Origin: JAZDOK01 sp043798715
GTDB lineage: Bacteria > Vulcanimicrobiota > JAZDOK01
NCBI GenBank assembly: GCA_043798715.1
Contig: JAZDOK010000003.1
Span: 1 to 64,000, forward strand
Direction: 5' to 3'
Length of the DNA stretch: 64,000 nucleotides
Shown here: positions 51,595-59,526 of the stretch, in pieces
Layout: each line of letters opens with the position of its first letter
How positions within the stretch are numbered: the first letter of the stretch is position 1
The notes under the pieces: model-generated
Told to the model about the DNA's origin: nothing
The model's database searches: none
What the model saw: the letters and a program-made list of their open reading frames with translations, nothing else
Position numbers and translations under genes: made by a program

Positions 51595-53685
51595 ATGACT
51601 GCCTTTGAAAAATTTATAGAGTCCGTTTTGGGGATAAAGCTGAACCGGGAGCCCTTTTTCCTGGATGCGAAAGGCTTTTACGCCTCGCTGGATCCGGAAA
51701 ACACGGGAATCGAGGGATCTCTCAAGGCGGCGAAGAAGAGGGATTATTTCAAGGCCGACGGCCTCCTCCCTGATTATTACCGGGAGCGCCTGACGCCCCG
51801 CTTTCTTTTTTCCTGGGACGCCAGGGAGGAACGTCTTCCCCTGCTCCGGGGCCGCCGGGAATCCGCCGGCATCGTTCGCAGGGCCTCCGAGGCCTGCCGG
51901 CATTGTTTCGAGTTGCCCGGGATTGGGAGCGTGGACCTCGGGACCCCGATCAACTGGAATTCCACCAGCGAAGGTGCGACCTGGGCCTTCGGCGATCGGG
52001 CCCAGATCGAGCGGGACATTTTCTCGAACGACTGCCGAAACCCACACTATATAGGGGACATCCGGCTGACATGGGAGATTAACCACCATCACCATCTGGT
52101 TGAGATGGCGCGGGCCTTCTGGCTTACCGGAGATCCGCGTTACGCCCGGGAGGCCATCTTTCAGATTGAGGACTGGATCGAGCGCAACCCGGTGGATCAG
52201 GGAGTGAACTGGATTTCGCTTCAGGCCGTCTCGGAACGGGCGCTTTCGTGGATGACGTGTCTCTCCATGCTTCTCCTCTCAAAATCTCTCGCCGGGGACA
52301 GCTTTGTCAGGATCCTCCAGGGCCTCCTGCTTCACTGCCGTTACCTGGCCGCCCGCCTGAAGGAGAAGGAAGTATTCTACGGGATCCCACTCGTCCGTCC
52401 GCTGGCTCTGTATTATTTCAGCCGCCTCTTTCCCGAGTTTCGCGAGTCTGAGGGGTGGAACAGGACGGCCGTTGCCGCGCTGCTAAAATTCAGCCGGGAG
52501 GTCATGGCGGGGGATTGCGTTCCCCGGCGATCGGCCTCCGTGGCCGCCTATTCGGCCCGGTGTCTCCTCCTGGCCCTGTCACTGGCCAGGATTCATGTGG
52601 TGGAACTTCCGCCCGAATTTGGCCGGGCCGCCGAGTGTCTCCTGGAATCGCTGATGTGGCTCACGAGGCCCGACGGAAAAGAAGAAGCGGTGGGGGAATG
52701 GTGCGGGTGTTTTGATGTAAATCCTCCCCAGCTTCTGGCTCTCGGGAGCGTACTCTTCGGTCGGGGGGATTTCAAGGCGTTTTCGGCGGGACACGAGGAT
52801 CTTCTCATCTGGCTTCTCGGGGTAGACGACTATGAGAGGCATGGAAAACTTGCCGCCTCTTTCCCCCGGGAAAATGTCCGTTGTTTTGAGGGGGCCGGAC
52901 TTCTGGTCTTCCGCGGAAGCTGGGAGAACTCTTCCTCATGGCTGCTCTTTCTGGGCGGCCAGGTTCCTCCCGGAGGCCACAGCGATGCGCTCAGCCTCTC
53001 GTTCTTCGAGCAGGGCGGCCCCGTGCTGGTTGATTCGGGCTGTCACCTCTGCACCGGGAACCGCGCTGCCGCCTCTTATTTTCACGGCGGGTGGGGCCAC
53101 AACGTAGTTCTGATAGACGGGGAAGACATAAAGAATCTTAAGGAGGTCAAGTCGTCTCCCCTGAGCCCCGGGAGAGCGTTTAAGAACCAGGAATGGGGGC
53201 AGGGGCTCTACGCTGAGGCCTCTTTCAGCGGAATGAGTAAAGACGGGCGGGAGATCCGCCACCGCAGAGAAATCATCTTCTTCCCCCAGAAGAACGCCCT
53301 GGCCATCAGGGATTCCATCGAGTGCGGAGTGGATACTGAGCACCGGCTGGATGCCCTCTTTCACCTGGGCGTTCACACCGACATTCTTCGCCGGGGCGAC
53401 GGCAGCTGCAAAATCAAGACCCCGGGCGGGCATGTCTGGCTTATTCCCTATTTTTCGACTCCGTTCCAATGTTCGGTCGGAAGCCCGGAGGGCGTTCCTC
53501 CCGGGGTGGATTCCCTGCTGGTTCGCTACAGCGCCGCTGCGAAAGGCGCCGCCGTCTTCCACACCTTCATCATAGGAAGCGAAGAGCGGTTTTTCTTCGA
53601 TCCGCCCCCGGCTGAATCCGTGCGGGAGCTTTTCGACGCTTCCATGGGAACGCCTGAGAGCGGGGAAGCGTTGCCTCGCCGATGA
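51595..53685 (+). CDS. Heparinase II/III-like alginate lyase family protein
   Basis: A 696-residue protein with the N-terminal alpha/alpha-toroid (NHHHHLVEMARAFWLTGDPRY, LQAVSERALSWMTCLSML) and a C-terminal beta-sandwich (GGQVPPGGHSDALSLSFFEQG, DSGCHLCTGNRAAASYFHGG, RREIIFFPQKNALAIRDSIE). It corresponds to the heparinase II/III family of polysaccharide lyases. Homologues in glycan clusters (for example WbpE- or heparinase-like ORFs) often act on the surface polymer itself or have lost lyase activity. No signal peptide is evident, which leaves its cellular place unclear. The substrate cannot be predicted. Confidence 0.82.
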   Translation: MTAFEKFIESVLGIKLNREPFFLDAKGFYASLDPENTGIEGSLKAAKKRDYFKADGLLPDYYRERLTPRFLFSWDAREERLPLLRGRRESAGIVRRASEACRHCFELPGIGSVDLGTPINWNSTSEGATWAFGDRAQIERDIFSNDCRNPHYIGDIRLTWEINHHHHLVEMARAFWLTGDPRYAREAIFQIEDWIERNPVDQGVNWISLQAVSERALSWMTCLSMLLLSKSLAGDSFVRILQGLLLHCRYLAARLKEKEVFYGIPLVRPLALYYFSRLFPEFRESEGWNRTAVAALLKFSREVMAGDCVPRRSASVAAYSARCLLLALSLARIHVVELPPEFGRAAECLLESLMWLTRPDGKEEAVGEWCGCFDVNPPQLLALGSVLFGRGDFKAFSAGHEDLLIWLLGVDDYERHGKLAASFPRENVRCFEGAGLLVFRGSWENSSSWLLFLGGQVPPGGHSDALSLSFFEQGGPVLVDSGCHLCTGNRAAASYFHGGWGHNVVLIDGEDIKNLKEVKSSPLSPGRAFKNQEWGQGLYAEASFSGMSKDGREIRHRREIIFFPQKNALAIRDSIECGVDTEHRLDALFHLGVHTDILRRGDGSCKIKTPGGHVWLIPYFSTPFQCSVGSPEGVPPGVDSLLVRYSAAAKGAAVFHTFIIGSEERFFFDPPPAESVRELFDASMGTPESGEALPRR

Positions 53686-53704
53686 TGGGAATAGAGAGGA
53701 AGAG

Positions 53705-54628
53705 ATGATGGTTATCGCCGTGGTCATAATGTCCGACCGGGAGGAGCCGTTTCTTCCGGCCTGCCTGGAGAGCGTGGCCGATGCGGTGGATCTGGTGGCT
53801 ATAAATGACAATGGGAGCGCGGAGGAGAATCCCAACATGGAGGCCGTCATCTCCTCCCGCCTGTACCGGGCGAAGAAAGTACGGGTCATCAAGAGCCCTT
53901 TCAGGGGCTTTGGTCCCGCCAGAAATAAATGCCTGGAACTGGTATTCGATCTCCGCCCGAAAACGCCCTGGGTTCTCATGCTGGACTGCGACGAGGTGCA
54001 TACCTGGGGGCTCACGGCGCTCACGAGGGGAATTCTCCCCCGCCTTTCGGCGAAAACAGGCATCGTTGATGTTTATGCCCGGCAATTCATGCGTACTTTT
54101 GACTATTATACGGCGGTGGATATTCGGCGCAATTTTCTCTTCCGGCTCCAACCCGAGACCCGGTGGGAAGGAGCGGTGCGCGAGGAGCTGGTCGGCGCCG
54201 AAGGAAAAAGGATCCGCCTTCCCTATACTTTTTTCCATTACGGAGGCGCCATGCATCCCCGGGCGGTTTTTGACAATTTGAAAACCTTTGCCCGCTACGG
54301 GGATCCCGCCTTGAGGATGGAGGACCTGGAAAGGCTTGACCCGGAGAGGTTCCTGGATGGGGAGAGCGGACGGGTGCTCAATTTCAAGGGGACGCATCCC
54401 CCCCTGGCCGAGGCCGTCATCCGTCTTCTTACTCAGGAAAGAGAGGAAGACCTCCGCCTTTTCGACTCTCTGGTTCAGAAGGCGCGCAAGGATCCGAGGG
54501 TGCGTCTTAAAAATATCCTGAGTGAGCTTGATTTTTCCTCCCGGGTAAAGTGGAGTTTCCTGCAATCCCTCTTTTTATTCTGGAACAACAACCGGGCTTT
54601 AAGATCGCTGGGGGAGCTTTTTTCGTGA
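53705..54628 (+). CDS. GT2-like glycosyltransferase (lipopolysaccharide core type)
   Basis: A 307-residue protein with the GT2 opening IAVVIMSDREEPFLPACLES, INDNGSAEENPNME, PARNKCLELVFDL, MLDCDEVHTWG (DxD-like metal site) and RWEGAVREELVGAEGKRI. These match the WaaE-type LPS core glycosyltransferases. The stop (54626-54628) overlaps the GTG start of the next gene, which is heptosyltransferase-like. This supports a core or O-antigen role. Confidence 0.8.
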   Translation: MMVIAVVIMSDREEPFLPACLESVADAVDLVAINDNGSAEENPNMEAVISSRLYRAKKVRVIKSPFRGFGPARNKCLELVFDLRPKTPWVLMLDCDEVHTWGLTALTRGILPRLSAKTGIVDVYARQFMRTFDYYTAVDIRRNFLFRLQPETRWEGAVREELVGAEGKRIRLPYTFFHYGGAMHPRAVFDNLKTFARYGDPALRMEDLERLDPERFLDGESGRVLNFKGTHPPLAEAVIRLLTQEREEDLRLFDSLVQKARKDPRVRLKNILSELDFSSRVKWSFLQSLFLFWNNNRALRSLGELFS

Positions 54629-56388
54629 AAATTATGGTCTTTCACCGTGGGGGCGGAATGGGGGATCTCCTGATGCTCACCCCGCTTCTCTCCGCCCTTA
54701 AAGGATTCAAAGGGGTCACACATCCAATACCACATCTTTCCGTCATGCTGAGAGCTTCGTTGCGCGCGGTCCTGGAGGGAAATCCCGACGTGGACGAGAT
54801 TCTGGCGGACTCCCCGAAATTCAGAGGTGTGCGCGGCTGGCAGGCTTTTGCGTCTTTCCTGAAGAAAAAAAAATTTGACATCGCCGTTTTTCCCTGGACG
54901 ACGGCCCAGGACGCCTGGGGCGCTTATCTGGCCGGCATCCCCGTGAGGGTGGGGCAGGATGGAAGGCTCCTCTACAGTTTCCTTTTCACGCACCGGGTCA
55001 GGGTGCGTTCAACCCTGGGAGACGCCGAAACCAACTGGAGCGAGATTCTACTGGATTATGCCCGTATTATTGGAATTGAGCCGCCGCCGCCGAAGTTGTT
55101 CCTGGACGTTCCGCCGGAGGCCATGGAAAAAGCGGAAGGTATTCTAAAAGAGAGCGGATACCAGGGGGAGAGGCCTCTCATCGCCCTTCACGCCTTCAAA
55201 GGGATGCCGCTTACCGCTTCGCGCTGGCCGCTTGGGTGGTTCGCCCGACTCGCCGATCTTCTTGGGGAAAAATTCGGGGGCCGGGTGCTTCTCACCGGGG
55301 GTTTCTCGGAGGTTCCCCTGGTGACAGAGATAAAAAAGCTAATGAAGCGCCCCGCCCTGGATCTTTCCGGAAAGACCTCTCTCAAGGAACTGGCGGCGGT
55401 GCTCGGGAAGTGCGATCTTCTGGTCTGCCCTGATTCCGGTCCCATGCATATCGCCGCCGCTCTGGGAGTGCCGGTGGTCGGCATTTTCGCCCTCAAGGAG
55501 GATTTCCCCGGCCGCTGGGGGCCGCTCGGGACGAGATACGAGGTAGTGCGTCCCCAAAGCTGGCGCTGCTCAAGAAAGTGCGTCAAGGAAAAATGTCCGA
55601 AAATTTCGTGTTACGAGGAGATCCCGCCGGAGAAGATCCTGGAGGCAGTGGAGAGGCTAGGGGTCAAATCTTCATCCTTGACATCTAGCAAACAGGACTT
55701 GGCTCTGCAAATAGAATTGGAGAATGTCAAGGATGAAGATTTGACCCCCTGTTCCCTTTGTAGGATGGGGAACGGAGGGAGAGAAACGGAGAAATCTGCG
55801 GTTTCAAACACGATAAGAACGAGCGCTGTCTTTCTTGATCGGGACGGGACAATCATCGAGGATGCGGACTTTCTTGCGGATCCCGAAGACATCAGTTTTA
55901 TAAAAGGGGCTCCGGAGGCGCTCTCGGCCCTGCAAAAGGCGGGATTCAAGCTTGTTCTTATCTCCAATCAGTCCGGGGTGGCCCGGGGGTACTTCACTGA
56001 AGAGGCGGTGCAGGATGTCCACCGGAGGCTGGAGGAGCTGCTTGAATCCCGCGGGGTGAAGCTCGATGGCGTCTATTACTGTCCCCATCTCCCTGACGGG
56101 GCGGTTGAAAAGTACCGCCTGGAGTGCAACTGCAGAAAGCCGAAGACAGGAATGATCCGGCGGGCGGTTGAAGAATTGGGGGTGGATCCGGCCCGTTCTT
56201 TCTGCGTGGGCGATAAGGAGAGCGACATCGAGGCGGGGCGGGCGGCCGGGTGCCGCACGGTGCTGGTGCTCACCGGGAAGGGTTTAAATACATCCGGAGC
56301 GATATCATTGGAAAATCGCCCGGACTTTATCGCGAAGCATATCGGGGAGGCGGCGGAGTGGATCTTGGGGCAGAAGGGAATGGGATAA
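54625..56388 (+). CDS. Fused heptosyltransferase (GT9) and GmhB-like HAD phosphatase
   Basis: Two enzymes in one 587-residue frame. Residues about 1-340 are a GT9 ADP-heptose:LPS heptosyltransferase: MVFHRGGGMGDLLMLTPLLS, IALHAFKGMPLTASRWPLGW and LLVCPDSGPMHIAAALGVPV. Residues about 400-580 are a HAD phosphatase: FLDRDGTIIEDADFL (Asp nucleophile near 405), SNQSGVARGYF, and zinc-loop residues YYCPHLPDG with CNCRKPKTGM. This is as in D-glycero-D-manno-heptose-1,7-bisphosphate 7-phosphatase (GmhB). Both belong to LPS heptose metabolism. The linker (residues about 346-375) is translated from a perfect palindromic repeat (55660-55748), so the fusion may have been created by its insertion. Start GTG 54625; ATG 54634 is possible. 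Confidence 0.9.
   Translation: MKIMVFHRGGGMGDLLMLTPLLSALKGFKGVTHPIPHLSVMLRASLRAVLEGNPDVDEILADSPKFRGVRGWQAFASFLKKKKFDIAVFPWTTAQDAWGAYLAGIPVRVGQDGRLLYSFLFTHRVRVRSTLGDAETNWSEILLDYARIIGIEPPPPKLFLDVPPEAMEKAEGILKESGYQGERPLIALHAFKGMPLTASRWPLGWFARLADLLGEKFGGRVLLTGGFSEVPLVTEIKKLMKRPALDLSGKTSLKELAAVLGKCDLLVCPDSGPMHIAAALGVPVVGIFALKEDFPGRWGPLGTRYEVVRPQSWRCSRKCVKEKCPKISCYEEIPPEKILEAVERLGVKSSSLTSSKQDLALQIELENVKDEDLTPCSLCRMGNGGRETEKSAVSNTIRTSAVFLDRDGTIIEDADFLADPEDISFIKGAPEALSALQKAGFKLVLISNQSGVARGYFTEEAVQDVHRRLEELLESRGVKLDGVYYCPHLPDGAVEKYRLECNCRKPKTGMIRRAVEELGVDPARSFCVGDKESDIEAGRAAGCRTVLVLTGKGLNTSGAISLENRPDFIAKHIGEAAEWILGQKGMG
55660..55748. repeat. REP/MITE-like palindromic element, perfect 25-bp inverted repeat
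   Basis: The left arm at 55660-55684 (GGGGTCAAATCTTCATCCTT and continuing) and the right arm at 55724-55748 are exact reverse complements over 25 bases, separated by 39 bases. The element lies in the middle of the GT9-HAD frame without breaking it: 30 codons with no stop. One arm is repeated at 11533-11555. Such GGGGTCA-type palindromes are usually non-autonomous mobile repeats, probably moved by a Y1-type transposase (inferred). Confidence 0.85.
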
Positions 56389-56458
56389 TCCGCAGATTAC
56401 AAAGAGTGATACGGAGAGTAGGATTATCCGCAGATTACACAGATTACGCAGAGAGATA
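56389..56458 (+). repeat. Tandem copies of a dispersed ATCCGCAGATTACACAGATT repeat
   Basis: Two imperfect units, AATCCGCAGATTACAAAGAG and TTATCCGCAGATTACACAGA, lie between the GT9-HAD gene and the DHS-like gene. They are related, in inverted orientation, to CTGCGTAATCTGTGAAATCT at 30530. No coding role is seen, and they may hold the ribosome-binding region of the next gene (GAGATAGGGATG). Confidence 0.6.
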
Positions 56459-56468
56459 GGGATGAAAA

Positions 56469-57425
56469 ATGTTTGAACCGTTGGATTTCAAGGAAATTAA
56501 GACCGAGTCTCTATATGAGAGAAAGTCGAAAGTCTCCATCGCCGATTTCGGGAAGCCTTTTAATCCGGGTGGAACCTTCACTGATTTCATCGGCTCTCTG
56601 CCGGAGATCCTGGCAGCGGGGGATCTGAGGGAGATCGTCCGGTGCCTTCTTCTGGCTCGCCGCGCCGGGAAGCCCATCATCTGGGCCCTGGGGGCCCACG
56701 TGATCAAATGCGGTTTAAGCCCGGTCGTCATCGATCTGATGCGGCGGGGCTGGATCTCACTCATAGCTTTAAACGGGGCCGGGAGCGTACACGACGCCGA
56801 AATCGCACTGGCCGGAAAGACCAGCGAAGATGTCCCCGCGGCCCTGGCCGACTCGGCCTTCGGAATGGCGAGAGAGACATCGGAGATCCTTAATTCGGCA
56901 GCCGGCGATGGAGAGAAAATCGGCCTGGGGAGATCCATCGGAGAGCGCCTTCTGGCTGAAAAAGCGCCCCACTCGGCTTTCTCCATCCTGGCCTCCGGGG
57001 TGGAGCTTGCCATTCCGATCACCGTCCACGTTGCGATCGGCACCGACATCGTACACATTCACCCCTCGGCCTCCGGGGCGGCCATCGGGGCGGCCACCTA
57101 CACCGATTTCAAGATTTTCTGCTCCGCCGTTTCCCTTCTGGGGAATGGCGGGGTCATTCTCAACTGCGGCTCGGCGGTCATTTTACCGGTCATTTTCGAG
57201 AAAGCGCTCTCCGTCACCAGGAATCTCGGCCATGACGTCCGTAATTTCACCGGGGTCAACCTGGACTTTCTCCACCAGTACCGCACAAATTTAAATCCCA
57301 TTCAGAGGGCCCGGGATCTGGACGGGCGGGGCTTTTCCCTTACCGGCCACCATGAAATCATGATCCCGCTCCTGGCGGCGGCATTGCTGGAACAAGAGTC
57401 AGAAGTCAGAAGGCGGAATGAATAA
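56469..57425 (+). CDS. Deoxyhypusine-synthase-like protein of unknown role
   Basis: A 318-residue protein with a Rossmann-like deoxyhypusine synthase pattern: IIWALGAHVIKCGLSPVVID, LIALNGAGSVHDAEIALAGK, IPITVHVAIGTDIVHIHPSA and VILNCGSAVILPVIFEKAL. The NGAGSVHDxE segment resembles the NAD and substrate site of DHS-fold enzymes. Bacteria have no eIF5A, so related bacterial proteins do other chemistry (for example homospermidine or other polyamine-linked reactions), and this one is not defined. The last 11 residues (EQESEVRRRNE) look like translated dispersed repeat. It abuts the PTS genes (TAAATG), suggesting a common operon. Confidence 0.6.
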   Translation: MFEPLDFKEIKTESLYERKSKVSIADFGKPFNPGGTFTDFIGSLPEILAAGDLREIVRCLLLARRAGKPIIWALGAHVIKCGLSPVVIDLMRRGWISLIALNGAGSVHDAEIALAGKTSEDVPAALADSAFGMARETSEILNSAAGDGEKIGLGRSIGERLLAEKAPHSAFSILASGVELAIPITVHVAIGTDIVHIHPSASGAAIGAATYTDFKIFCSAVSLLGNGGVILNCGSAVILPVIFEKALSVTRNLGHDVRNFTGVNLDFLHQYRTNLNPIQRARDLDGRGFSLTGHHEIMIPLLAAALLEQESEVRRRNE

Positions 57426-58718
57426 ATGAGACCGCTTGATTTAATCGAGAAACTCCTCGGGTCGGTGGGAAGGCTGGCTGAGGTGAAGTATCTCAGGGCC
57501 ATGCGGGACGGCATAGTCTCCATCCTGCCTCTCATCATTGCCGGGAGCTTCTTCCTTCTCCTGGGAAGTCTCCCCGTAAGTGCGCTCTCAGCGGAATTTC
57601 TGAGCCGGTATCCGCTGATGAAGTCCGCATCTGATTGGTACCAGGCGCACACGGCGATTTTTCTTCAGCCCTACCGGATGACGATGAACCTCATGAGCCT
57701 CTTTGCCGCCTTCACCGTCGCCTACCACCTGGCCAGGATCTATGCCCTGGACGCCCTTCCGGCTGGGATCCTATCTTCGGCCTGCTTCATGGTGATGCAG
57801 GCTCCCCGCTATCTCCCTCCGGAGGCCGGGAAGAGCGGCGAGTGGGTGCTGGGATTGGCCAATTTCGGGGGAAGAGGGCTTTTTGCCGCCATCCTGGGGG
57901 CGATTTTCACCGTCGAGGTCACCCGGATCTGCGCCCGGATGAAGTGGGGTATTAAAATGCCTGAAGGGGTCCCCCCTGCGGTCTCCCAGGCTTTTACAGC
58001 TCTGATTCCCGCCTGCCTGGCGGTGGCGGGCGTCTGGTTCGTCTCCTCCGTCCTGGGGGTGGATATTACCGGTGCGATACTCAAGGTTTTTTCCCCCCTC
58101 ATGGCGGTCGGTGATTCTTTCGCCGCCGTCATCATCATTAATCTTGTCATGCACCTCATCTGGCTGGGGGGGCTCCACGGCGCTTCCATTATCGTGGCCC
58201 TCATGATGCCGGTCTGGATGGGCTATCTCGACGCCAACAGCGCCGCCGTGGCCGCTCATCAGGCGGCGCCCTACGTGACCACCCTCCCCTTCTATCAGTG
58301 GTTCGTCTGGATCGGAGGGAGCGGCACCACCCTGTCTCTTGCTTTCCTGATGCTCCTCTCCCGCTCAAAGACCGTCCGCAGTCTGGGGAAAGTGGCCCTG
58401 CTTCCCGGGATCTGTAATATCAACGAGCCGATCATCTTCGGCCTGCCCATCATGATGAATCCGGCGCTGGCCCTTCCATTTCTCCTCTCCCCCCTCATTG
58501 CCGGGACCCTCTCATACTGGGCGATCCGGCTTGATCTGGTGAACCATCCATATATCCTGGTCCCCTGGACCCTCCCCGCCCCCCTCGGGGCCTTCCTGGC
58601 CACGGGCTTCGACTGGCGGGCGGTGGTGCTGGTGGGGGTAATAATGCTGCTCACAGGCTTGTTGTATTGGCCGTTTCTGAGAGTCTATGAGAAAGGTAGT
58701 GTTATTGATGAACACTGA
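57426..58718 (+). CDS. PTS system EIIC component, lactose/cellobiose type
   Basis: The membrane channel of a phosphotransferase system sugar transporter. The 430-residue protein has about ten membrane segments and the Lac-family EIIC signatures AMRDGIVSILPLIIAGSFFL, IFLQPYRMTMNLMSLFAAF, and LPGICNINEPIIFGLPIMMN (the conserved NEPIIFG substrate motif). It lies immediately after the DHS-like gene and overlaps the EIIA gene by 32 bases if EIIA starts at 58687, or by 11 if it starts at 58708. No EIIB domain is fused to it or found nearby. Confidence 0.92.
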   Translation: MRPLDLIEKLLGSVGRLAEVKYLRAMRDGIVSILPLIIAGSFFLLLGSLPVSALSAEFLSRYPLMKSASDWYQAHTAIFLQPYRMTMNLMSLFAAFTVAYHLARIYALDALPAGILSSACFMVMQAPRYLPPEAGKSGEWVLGLANFGGRGLFAAILGAIFTVEVTRICARMKWGIKMPEGVPPAVSQAFTALIPACLAVAGVWFVSSVLGVDITGAILKVFSPLMAVGDSFAAVIIINLVMHLIWLGGLHGASIIVALMMPVWMGYLDANSAAVAAHQAAPYVTTLPFYQWFVWIGGSGTTLSLAFLMLLSRSKTVRSLGKVALLPGICNINEPIIFGLPIMMNPALALPFLLSPLIAGTLSYWAIRLDLVNHPYILVPWTLPAPLGAFLATGFDWRAVVLVGVIMLLTGLLYWPFLRVYEKGSVIDEH

Positions 58719-59031
58719 AGAAATTGCCTTTGAGCTCATTCTATATGGAGGGAATGCGCGGGCTTTCTCCTATGAAGCGCTCAGGGCGGCCAGGGAGGGA
58801 GACTTCGAGCTGGCCCGGGAGAAGTTTCAGCAGGCCGGCGAGGAGCTCAAGGCGGCGCACGAGATCCAGAGCACCCTCCTGCAAGGGGAGGCCGGCGGGC
58901 TCTCCGGTCCACCCTCCATGCTCCTGGTGCACGCCCACGGCCATCTTATGACGGCCCTGGCGGAGCGCAACCTCATCGAGGAAATGGTGGAGATGTACAG
59001 GAGAATTCAGAATCCAGAAGTCATGAGTTAA
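58708..59031 (+). CDS. PTS system EIIA component, lactose/cellobiose type
   Basis: A small helical protein (107-114 residues) that carries the phosphoryl group from HPr to EIIB. It has the Lac-type EIIA pattern AFSYEALRAAREGDFELAR, and the active histidine in LLVHAHGHLMTAL (His82 if counted from the upstream ATG 58687, His75 from ATG 58708). The start at 58708 (MNTEEIAFELIL) fits the family best. The C-terminus RIQNPEVMS seems to come from a GAATTC-type dispersed repeat. The EIIB partner is absent from the window, so the sugar pathway is incomplete here. Confidence 0.88.
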   Translation: MNTEEIAFELILYGGNARAFSYEALRAAREGDFELAREKFQQAGEELKAAHEIQSTLLQGEAGGLSGPPSMLLVHAHGHLMTALAERNLIEEMVEMYRRIQNPEVMS

Positions 59032-59526
59032 GGTGGCAGTAGGCGGGGAGAAGCAGGAAAAGCTCATGCCAAATCACGAAAAAAATTATACAGGCCGAAA
59101 AATCAGAAGGAATTCCTATTTTAACGTAGAAACATACGAGGCGCCTGTGCTGTCTTTGAAAAAAAACGAATTTTGAGAAGGAATTTTGAAATCAAGGTCG
59201 AATAGCTCATTTGAAGCTGTCCAGCTTTGTGTCCTTTTGGAGTCAGCGGGAAAAAGGAATCGGGCGGCAGGTCATAGAATAGGGTTAATAACTTCATAGT
59301 GGATGGCCTTCGGGGAAACCCTGAAGAGGGTGTGGAAAAGCAAGACACACACCATGATTCAGGAGAAGCTTGAAAGAGCTTGATAAGATTCCGCAAGGCA
59401 CATGATTGAAAAGGAGGTGTGTTGAAGGCACAAGACCGGTGAAGATAGGGTACAAGCGGCCGGGAAATTCAAGATAACCGGACGCAGAACAACCGAATAA
59501 AAATACTAAGGAGGGAAAAAAACACG
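59032..59526 (+). promoter_or_regulatory. 495-bp non-coding leader upstream of the large lipoprotein
   Basis: No convincing gene is seen on either strand. The sequence contains a possible short hairpin near 59459-59482 (GGCCGGGAAATTCAAGATAACC), an AGGAGG-like site inside at about 59410, and AAGGAGGG at 59510-59517 just before the lipoprotein start. I checked for c-di-GMP and other common riboswitch cores and did not find one. It may be a long 5' leader of a highly expressed surface protein. Confidence 0.4.

Noticed and set aside
59121..59396. A 91-codon minus-strand frame in the lipoprotein leader
   Set aside because: No ribosome-binding site, no recognisable domain and an unusual Ser/Phe/Pro composition.
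59032..59526. A c-di-GMP or other common riboswitch in the lipoprotein leader
   Set aside because: I looked for the conserved core segments of common classes and found none; unknown RNA structure is not excluded.
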